The translations under genes were made by a program, and so were the position numbers. This document shows, in pieces, positions 5,463 to 10,628 of a stretch of 10,628 nt of DNA; position 1 is the first letter of the stretch; each line of letters opens with the position of its first letter. The stretch lies in NCBI GenBank assembly GCA_023140095.1, contig JAGLMJ010000037.1:1-10628 (forward strand), read 5' to 3'. The notes under the pieces were generated by a model, which was given only the letters and a program-made list of their open reading frames with translations, was not told the origin of the DNA and did not search any database. This DNA comes from Candidatus Omnitrophota bacterium. Lineage in GTDB: Bacteria; Omnitrophota; Koll11; Zapsychrales; Zapsychraceae.

Positions 5463-5676
5463 AATTTAAATATAAAAAAGTTATAACACCTATAAGGCCC
5501 CGCTTGTCAAGTAGAAAGACTTCCCCTGTGAAGATTATTAATAATCCTTTAGCGTCGTAAAAATGAAATTATTTCATCGTTTCTGTTTTAACTTTATTTC
5601 AAATAACCGGTGAAGTCGGCCCCAAAGGGATCTATTTGTACCAAACACCTGGTTTATTGGTGTAAAGAGTTAATTT
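5463..5676 (+). other. gene-free right junction of the array with two small palindromes
   Basis: No gene is seen in these 214 bases. TATAACACC at 5482-5490 repeats the left core and arm start of attC 3 (3983-3991), but no matching right arm follows, so it looks like an attC remnant. GATTATTAATAATC (5533-5546) is a perfect 14-bp palindrome, and ATGAAAT/ATTTCAT (5563-5577, one base between) is a second 7-bp inverted repeat. ACACC/GGTGT near 5645-5662 could form a small hairpin just before the uvrB ribosome binding site. The uvrB promoter is probably here, but no convincing -35/-10 pair was found. Confidence 0.4.
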
Positions 5677-7656
5677 ATGGATAAATTTGTTCTTAAAGCC
5701 AAGTTCAAACCGATTACGGAACAAATGGATGCCGTTGATCAATTGGCTGAAGGGATCGCGCTAAAGGAAAAGGCCCAGGTTCTTCTGGGGGTTACGGGCA
5801 GCGGGAAGACTTTTACCCTGGCCAATGTGATCGAGAAGATCAATCGTCCGACTTTAGTCATTTCCCACAATAAAACGTTAGCGGCCCAGCTGTATAGCGA
5901 ATTCAAGGAATTCTTTCCAAATAACGCGGTTGAATATTTCGTCAGTTACTACGATTATTATCAGCCTGAAGCTTATATCCCTCAAACAGATGTTTATATC
6001 GAAAAAGACGCCTCGATCAATGACCGCCTAGACCGCTTGCGACTCTCGGCGACGACATCATTGATGTCCCGACGGGATGTGATCATTGTTGCCAGTGTTT
6101 CCTGCATTTATAATCTTGGCTCGCCCGAAGATTATAAAGAGTTCCTGCTTTACCTTACGAAGGGGCAGGTCATCGACCGGGATGAGGTATTGGTCAAGCT
6201 GATCGATATCCAGTACGAGCGCAATGATTATGAATTCTCGAGGGGAAAGATCCGGGCGCGCGGCGATGTGCTTGAAGTCTATCCGGCGTATCGGCAGGAT
6301 GCCATTCGCATTGAGTTCTTCGGGGATGAAATTGAACGGATCAGCCAGATCGATCCCGTGACGGGCAACAGAATCGCACAAGTCGAGAAAATAGCGATCT
6401 ATCCGGCGAAACATTTTATTATTTCCCCGCCGCGTATCGAAGAAGCGATCGGGCTCATTGAACATGAATTAAAGGGGCAATTGGTAAAGCTCAAGGAAAA
6501 GGGAAAGCTCGCCGAGGCGCAGAGGCTTGAATCACGGACCCATTACGATATGGAAATGCTTAAAGAAATGGGCTATTGCCACGGGGTCGAGAATTATTCT
6601 CAATCCCTTTCCGGAAGGCCGCCGGGAAGCCGCCCGTTCTGTCTTCTGGATTATTTTCCGGATGACTTTTTAACCATTATTGACGAGTCCCATGTGAGTG
6701 TTCCCCAGGTTAACGGGATGTATGCGGGCGACAGGGCGCGCAAAGAAACGCTTGTGGAATATGGTTTTCGCCTGCCGTCCTGCTTGGATAACCGTCCTTT
6801 GAAATTTAAGGAATTCATGGATATTGTCAGCCAGCGCGTCTATGTTTCCGCTACCCCCGGGCCGTTTGAGCTCAAGGACGGCGCGCGAAAGGTTGTTGAG
6901 CAGATCATACGCCCGACGGGGATCGTCGATCCTCTTATCGAAGTCAGGCCGACGGCGGGCCAAGTCGATGATCTTGTCGAAGAGGTCAAGAGGCGCGCGA
7001 AAGCCAATGAAAGGGTTTTGATCACGACGCTGACAAAGCGCATGTCCGAGGACCTTTCGCAATATCTCGAAGAACAGGGATTAAAGGTAAAATATCTACA
7101 CTCCGATATTAAGACGATCGACCGGACAAAGATCCTTAAGGAATTAAGGCAAAAAAAATTCGATTGTCTTGTCGGCGTCAATCTCCTGCGCGAAGGGCTG
7201 GACCTTCCGGAAGTGGGCTTGGTAGCGATCCTCGACGCTGATAAACAAGGATTCTTGCGCTCGCAAACGGCATTGATCCAGGTGTCCGGACGCGCGGCCC
7301 GCAATATTAACGGGCTTGTTATTATGTACGCGGACAGGGTCAGCGCGGCCATGGAAGCGACGATCAGCGAATGCGACCGGCGCCGCACAATACAGCTGGC
7401 CTTTAACGAAGAACACAATATTACGCCGCAGACGGTCAAAAAAGCCATTCGTGAGGGAATTGAGGAATCAGCCGCAGAAGAGGCTCAGGAAACGGTTTAC
7501 TCGGCGGTTGGGCAAAGTGAGGAAGAATATACGTTCTCGAATGTCATCTCTAAGCTTGAGCGTGAAATGGAATTAGCGGCAAGAAATTTGCAGTTTGAAC
7601 GCGCGGCTTCGATCCGGGATAAGATTAAAGAGATTAAAGGCGGTCTTCAATTATAA
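5677..7656 (+). CDS. uvrB: excinuclease ABC subunit B, UvrB
   Basis: UvrB is the damage-verifying helicase-like subunit of nucleotide excision repair; it is loaded by UvrA and recruits UvrC for incision. The 659-residue length is normal. Visible parts in order: Walker A GVTGSGKT (38-45); the tyrosine-rich beta-hairpin YFVSYYDYYQPEAYIP (87-102) that inserts between DNA strands; Walker B DESH (336-339); SAT motif (391-393); the second helicase domain with LREGLDLPEVGLVAILDADK and QVSGRAAR (near 535); and a C-terminal UVR coiled-coil domain (EREMELAARNLQFERAASIRDK) that contacts UvrC. ATG 5677 is preceded by AAAGAG. Composition returns to that of the left flank, marking the end of the array. coaX follows after 10 bases. 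No clear LexA-type box was seen upstream. Confidence 0.98.
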   Translation: MDKFVLKAKFKPITEQMDAVDQLAEGIALKEKAQVLLGVTGSGKTFTLANVIEKINRPTLVISHNKTLAAQLYSEFKEFFPNNAVEYFVSYYDYYQPEAYIPQTDVYIEKDASINDRLDRLRLSATTSLMSRRDVIIVASVSCIYNLGSPEDYKEFLLYLTKGQVIDRDEVLVKLIDIQYERNDYEFSRGKIRARGDVLEVYPAYRQDAIRIEFFGDEIERISQIDPVTGNRIAQVEKIAIYPAKHFIISPPRIEEAIGLIEHELKGQLVKLKEKGKLAEAQRLESRTHYDMEMLKEMGYCHGVENYSQSLSGRPPGSRPFCLLDYFPDDFLTIIDESHVSVPQVNGMYAGDRARKETLVEYGFRLPSCLDNRPLKFKEFMDIVSQRVYVSATPGPFELKDGARKVVEQIIRPTGIVDPLIEVRPTAGQVDDLVEEVKRRAKANERVLITTLTKRMSEDLSQYLEEQGLKVKYLHSDIKTIDRTKILKELRQKKFDCLVGVNLLREGLDLPEVGLVAILDADKQGFLRSQTALIQVSGRAARNINGLVIMYADRVSAAMEATISECDRRRTIQLAFNEEHNITPQTVKKAIREGIEESAAEEAQETVYSAVGQSEEEYTFSNVISKLEREMELAARNLQFERAASIRDKIKEIKGGLQL

Positions 7657-7666
7657 AGGAAGAATA

Positions 7667-8437
7667 ATGATATTAGCTGTTGATATCGGAAATACAACCG
7701 TTTCTTTTGGCGTGTTAAGGGGCAAGCGCGTTCTTAAGGTCTATACGGTGGAAATAAGGGTTCCTAAGCTTAAATTGCGCGTAGCGTTGAAAAAGACACT
7801 AGGGCGCGTAAAGATGGAATTTCCAAACATTGAAAATGCTGTTTTATGCAGCGTTGTTCCGGAAGTTTTGGATCTATGCGAAAGAACTATCGGACGGGGC
7901 CTAAAAACAAAACCAATCGTGATCGGCAGGGACGTCAAAGTTCCCATGAAGAACAATTATCGCGATCCGAAACAAGTCGGGCAGGACCGGTTAGTTTGCG
8001 CCTATGCGGCTAAATGCCTCTATGGCCAGCCGGCTATTGTTATCGATTTTGGGACGGCAACGACCTTTGATGTGATCTCCCGACGGGGAAGTTATGAAGG
8101 GGGCATCATCGTCTCCGGGATCCGTTTGTCCGCCGAGTCTCTATTTCAGAAGACAGCATTGCTTCCTAAGATCAGCGCGATCAAAGGACCGCGCGCTTTG
8201 ATCGGAAAGGATACGCAAGAAAGTATTTTAAGCGGAATATTTTTCGGGCATGGGGCTATGTGTTGCGGCTTGATTGATCAGATTGCAAAGAAGATCAAGG
8301 GGAAACCAAGGGTGATCGTTACAGGCGGATATACCCGGTTGATGAAAAAGTTTATTTCTAAAAAGATCACGAAAATCGACAAAGATCTTGTTTTTAAGGG
8401 CATGGGTTTGTTGGCACAAAAACACATCTCCGTGTAG
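7667..8437 (+). CDS. coaX: type III pantothenate kinase, CoaX
   Basis: CoaX phosphorylates pantothenate with ATP, the first committed step of coenzyme A synthesis, in the cytoplasm. The 256 residues carry the ASKHA-fold motifs of the type III enzyme: DIGNTTVSFGVL at 6-17 (phosphate-binding), GQDRLVCAYAAK with D107, and IDFGTATTFDV with D127, followed by GGIIVSGI. ATG 7667 is used rather than the longer in-frame start inside uvrB because MILAVDIGNT is the usual N-terminus and AAAGGAAG (7655-7662) is the ribosome binding site. It is cotranscribed with uvrB by spacing. Its TAG stop falls inside the left half of a CIRCE operator that belongs to the groESL control region. Confidence 0.95.
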   Translation: MILAVDIGNTTVSFGVLRGKRVLKVYTVEIRVPKLKLRVALKKTLGRVKMEFPNIENAVLCSVVPEVLDLCERTIGRGLKTKPIVIGRDVKVPMKNNYRDPKQVGQDRLVCAYAAKCLYGQPAIVIDFGTATTFDVISRRGSYEGGIIVSGIRLSAESLFQKTALLPKISAIKGPRALIGKDTQESILSGIFFGHGAMCCGLIDQIAKKIKGKPRVIVTGGYTRLMKKFISKKITKIDKDLVFKGMGLLAQKHISV

Positions 8438-8460
8438 CACTCTTGATTTCGGAGTGCTAT
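8434..8460 (+). promoter_or_regulatory. CIRCE operator 1 (distal), overlapping the coaX stop codon
   Basis: TAGCACTC (8435-8442), nine bases, then GAGTGCTA (8452-8459) is a perfect 8-bp inverted repeat and matches 16 of 18 arm positions of the HrcA operator CIRCE (TTAGCACTC-N9-GAGTGCTAA). The coaX TAG stop is 8435-8437. It lies about 225 bases before groES. As a stable hairpin it could also protect or shape the 3' end of the uvrB-coaX transcript. Confidence 0.85.
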
Positions 8461-8534
8461 CCGTCAGTCCGCCCGTATATAGAAATTTGTAAATCTCTCC
8501 AAACACTCATCTTTTCGCCATTAAAAAAATCTTC

Positions 8535-8562
8535 TTGACAAAAATATCTTTTGTGATAATCT
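8535..8562 (+). promoter_or_regulatory. groESL promoter candidate
   Basis: A perfect TTGACA (8535-8540) is followed by GATAAT (8555-8560). The 14-base spacing is short; a TTCTTG at 8532-8537 would give 17, and TAATCT at 8557-8562 would give 16 with TTGACA. Either way the start site falls close to or inside CIRCE operator 2, the expected geometry for HrcA repression. Confidence 0.6.
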
Positions 8563-8570
8563 TGGAATCT

Positions 8571-8597
8571 TTAGCACTCTACTTGGATCACTGCTAA
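8571..8597 (+). promoter_or_regulatory. CIRCE operator 2 (proximal), degenerate right arm
   Basis: The left arm TTAGCACTC (8571-8579) is a perfect consensus half. After nine bases the right arm CACTGCTAA (8589-8597) matches GAGTGCTAA at seven of nine positions. It sits just downstream of the groESL promoter and 63 bases before groES, the standard place for HrcA binding. HrcA itself is not encoded in the window. Confidence 0.82.
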
Positions 8598-8660
8598 AAG
8601 ATCTGAGTGAAAAGTTTTCAGGGAACATATCATTTTTAACCAATCTAAGGAGGTGTCAAA

Positions 8661-8951
8661 GTGAATATTCAACCATTAGCGGACCGCATTATCGTTAAGC
8701 CGTTAGAGGCGGAAGAAAAAACAAAGGGCGGTATCGTTTTACCCGATACGGCTAAGGAAAAGCCGCAAGAAGGAGAAGTTGTGGCGGTCGGTAGCGGAAA
8801 AAAGACAGATGACGGCAAAGTCCAGGCTTTAGAACTCAAAGTCGGCGACCGCATTCTTTACGGCAAGTATGGCGGAACAGAGATCTCAACAAAGGGCGAT
8901 GAAGAACTTCTCATCATGAGAGAAGAAGATGTTTTGGCGATCGTAAAATAA
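8661..8951 (+). CDS. groES: co-chaperonin GroES
   Basis: GroES is the 10-kDa heptameric lid of the GroEL folding chamber. The 96-residue length is standard. The N-terminal [19 protein letters not shown], the mobile-loop region [18 protein letters not shown] (about 17-34) that binds GroEL, and the family segment [16 protein letters not shown] (60-75) are all present. The start is GTG 8661, fixed by a strong AAGGAGGTG (8647-8655) and by the conserved N-terminus; no ATG is available. It is the first gene of the groESL operon, under a CIRCE-controlled promoter, with groEL starting 37 bases after its stop. Confidence 0.97.
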   Translation: MNIQPLADRIIVKPLEAEEKTKGGIVLPDTAKEKPQEGEVVAVGSGKKTDDGKVQALELKVGDRILYGKYGGTEISTKGDEELLIMREEDVLAIVK

Positions 8952-8988
8952 GGGTAAGACAATCCAAAGATAATTAAGGAGTTATACA

Positions 8989-10628
8989 ATGGCAAAGCAA
9001 TTAATTTTTAGTGATGAAGCAAGACGCGCTGTTCTTAAAGGTGTAGAGCAGCTGTCGAATGCCGTCAAAGTTACGATGGGGCCGAAAGGACGCAATGTTG
9101 TCATCGACAAGAAGTTCGGGTCTCCGACCGTGACCAAAGACGGCGTGACCGTGGCTAAAGAGATCGATCTTGAGGATCCTTTTGAGAATATGGGCGCTCA
9201 GATGGTCAAGGAAGTGGCTGAAAAGACTTCTGATAATGCCGGGGACGGAACAACAACAGCGACGGTTTTAGCGGAAGCAATTTACCGTGAAGGACTCAAG
9301 AATGTGACGGCCGGCGCAAATCCGATGTCTCTTAAAAGAGGGATCGAAGCGGCTGTTGAAAAAGTTGTTTCAAAAATTGCGGATCTCTCCAAGAAGATCG
9401 ACTCAAAGAACACAAAAGAGGTTGAGCAGGTTGCAACGATCGCAGCTAATACTGATCCGGTGATCGGTAAGAAAATTGCTGAAGCATTTGATACGGTCGG
9501 AAAAGACGGTGTCATTACGGTTGAAGAGTCCAAGACGATCGATACAGAGTTAAAGATCGTTGAAGGTATGCAATTTGATCAGGGATACCTTTCTCCGTAT
9601 TTCTCGACAGATATGGAAAAAATGACCTGCGAGTTGGAATCCCCGTTCGTCCTTATCTCTGAAAGTAAAATAAACAATATTAAGGACATTGTTCCTTTAC
9701 TTGAAAAAGTGGCTAAATCCGGCAATCCGCTCCTCATTATCAGTGAAGATGTTGAGGGTGAAGCGCTGGCAACGCTCGTCGTCAACAATATGCGCAAGAC
9801 ATTGGTCTGTGCTGCGGTCAAGGCTCCCGGTTATGGCGATCGAAGAAAAGCCATGCTTGAGGATATTGCCGTTTTAACCGGCGGCAAGGCGATCACGGCT
9901 GACTTAGGCCTGAAACTTGAGAACGTTGACCTTCAGGACCTTGGACAGGCAAAGAAGATCAAGATCGATAAAGATAATACAACGATCGTTGAAGGCGCGG
10001 GTAAAACAGATGATATCAACAAGCGCATCAATCAGATCAAGAATCAGATTGACACGACCGATTCTTCGTATGATAAAGAAAAACTTCAGGAGCGTTTAGC
10101 GAAATTATCTGGCGGTGTTGCGATCATCAATGTCGGGGCCGCGACCGAAACAGAAATGAAAGAAAAGAAGGCCCGTGTTGAAGATGCCTTGCACGCGACA
10201 CGCGCGGCTGTGGAAGAGGGAATTGTTCCCGGCGGCGGCGTTGCTCTTTTGCGGACCATTGAATCCCTTTCAAGTATAAAATTGAAAGGTGATGAAAAGA
10301 CCGGTGTTGCTATCATTACTCAGGCGGTTGAATCCCCTGTGCGTCAATTGTGCGATAATGCCGGTTTAGAAGGTTCCGTGATCGTGGACAAATTAAAGAA
10401 AGAAAAGCAGAACATCGGGTACGATATTAATAAAGATGATTATGTCGATATGTTGGAATCCGGGGTCATTGATCCTGCTAAAGTAACACGATTAGCATTG
10501 CAAAATGCTGCTAGTATTGCCGCGTTACTTCTGACGACAGAGGCGTTGATCACAGATGCCCCCGAACCGGATAAGGGGCCGGCAATGCCGGGTGGTATGC
10601 CTGGCGGTATGGGCGGCGGAATGCCCGG
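8989..10628 (+). CDS. groEL: chaperonin GroEL (3' end cut by the window edge)
   Basis: GroEL forms the double-ring ATP-driven chamber that folds cytoplasmic proteins together with GroES. The reading frame is open from ATG 8989 to the right edge, 546 codons with no stop, so only the last few residues are missing. The N-terminus [19 protein letters not shown], the nucleotide motif GDGTTTAT (85-92, D86 equivalent to D87 of E. coli), the catalytic-aspartate segment [24 protein letters not shown], and the start of the C-terminal Gly/Met repeat tail ([13 protein letters not shown]) are all visible. AAGGAG (8976-8981) is the ribosome binding site seven bases upstream. There is no sign of frameshift or a missing functional residue. 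Confidence 0.98.
   Translation, partial: MAKQLIFSDEARRAVLKGVEQLSNAVKVTMGPKGRNVVIDKKFGSPTVTKDGVTVAKEIDLEDPFENMGAQMVKEVAEKTSDNAGDGTTTATVLAEAIYREGLKNVTAGANPMSLKRGIEAAVEKVVSKIADLSKKIDSKNTKEVEQVATIAANTDPVIGKKIAEAFDTVGKDGVITVEESKTIDTELKIVEGMQFDQGYLSPYFSTDMEKMTCELESPFVLISESKINNIKDIVPLLEKVAKSGNPLLIISEDVEGEALATLVVNNMRKTLVCAAVKAPGYGDRRKAMLEDIAVLTGGKAITADLGLKLENVDLQDLGQAKKIKIDKDNTTIVEGAGKTDDINKRINQIKNQIDTTDSSYDKEKLQERLAKLSGGVAIINVGAATETEMKEKKARVEDALHATRAAVEEGIVPGGGVALLRTIESLSSIKLKGDEKTGVAIITQAVESPVRQLCDNAGLEGSVIVDKLKKEKQNIGYDINKDDYVDMLESGVIDPAKVTRLALQNAASIAALLLTTEALITDAPEPDKGPAMPGGMPGGMGGGMP

Larger units (their letters stand above)
1969..5490 (+). mobile_element. integron gene-cassette array without integrase (CALIN-like), five cassettes
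   Basis: Five short + strand genes are each preceded, within about 10-30 bases (150 for the second), by a GTTRRRY-like core, and the first four are followed by an imperfect palindrome with a RYYYAAC-like left end and GTTRRRY-like right end. Cassette boundaries, taken after the first G of each right core, are 1970-2367, 2368-3286, 3287-4035, 4036-4643 and 4644 to about 5490. For cassettes 1 and 2 the first bases of the cassette are the exact reverse complement of its own left core: GTTAGAT at 1969 with ATCTAAC at 2302, and GTTATGT at 2367 with ACATAAC at 3197. That is what a circular excised cassette requires. The block is clearly more AT-rich than the flanking genes. No tyrosine recombinase of the IntI family is in the window. 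The array separates the lipoprotein gene from uvrB. Confidence 0.85.

Noticed and set aside
5504..5538. TTGTCA as a -35 box for uvrB
   Set aside because: No acceptable -10 box lies at 16-18 bases; the best option (TGTGAA) matches only half of the consensus.
8435..8459. Inverted repeat at the coaX stop as a rho-independent terminator
   Set aside because: No T tract follows, and the arms and 9-base spacing match the CIRCE operator.
1..10628. tRNA, rRNA, CRISPR array or insertion sequence
   Set aside because: No cloverleaf, rRNA signature, regularly spaced repeats or transposase reading frame was seen; the only repeated palindromes are the attC sites and CIRCE copies.

Overview
The window reads as chromosomal DNA of a Gram-negative-type bacterium. 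It carries a lipobox lipoprotein and conserved housekeeping genes (an RluA-type pseudouridine synthase, UvrB, type III pantothenate kinase, GroES and GroEL), and heat-shock control of the CIRCE/HrcA type. The codon style and gene mix would fit an uncultured candidate phylum (Omnitrophota or similar is a guess), but I cannot place it firmly from sequence alone. All convincing genes are on the + strand.

Layout. (1) Positions 1-1744: a small single-span membrane ORF, an RluA-family pseudouridine synthase, a MazG-like nucleotide pyrophosphohydrolase started by TTG, and a small lipoprotein, tightly packed like an operon. (2) Positions ~1745-5676: a visibly AT-rich block that interrupts the housekeeping genes. 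It holds five short genes in a row, each starting a few bases after a GTTRRRY-like core, and the first four are each followed by an imperfect palindrome of 54-96 bp with RYYYAAC-like and GTTRRRY-like ends. These palindromes are integron attC sites, some with the expected extrahelical bases. No integron integrase is present in the window, so this is a cassette array of the CALIN type, or the distal part of an integron whose integrase lies elsewhere. The cassette products are a two-span membrane protein, an NYN/PIN-like ribonuclease preceded by its own promoter and a compact structured RNA ending in an intrinsic terminator, two proteins I do not recognise, and a protein with a C-terminal PD-(D/E)XK nuclease motif. 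(3) Positions 5677-8437: uvrB and coaX, 10 bp apart. (4) Positions 8434-10628: a groESL operon with two CIRCE operators, one of them overlapping the coaX stop codon. groEL runs off the right edge just before its end, inside the Gly/Met-rich tail.

How it fits together: the flanks are ordinary RNA modification, nucleotide clean-up, DNA repair, CoA biosynthesis and protein folding. The accessory interest lies in the cassette array. Its nuclease-type cargo (NYN RNase with a structured leader RNA, and a PD-(D/E)XK protein) suggests, by inference only, toxin-antitoxin or anti-phage functions. Array decay is also visible: two right-hand core sites have lost the consensus GTT, and the last cassette has no complete attC.
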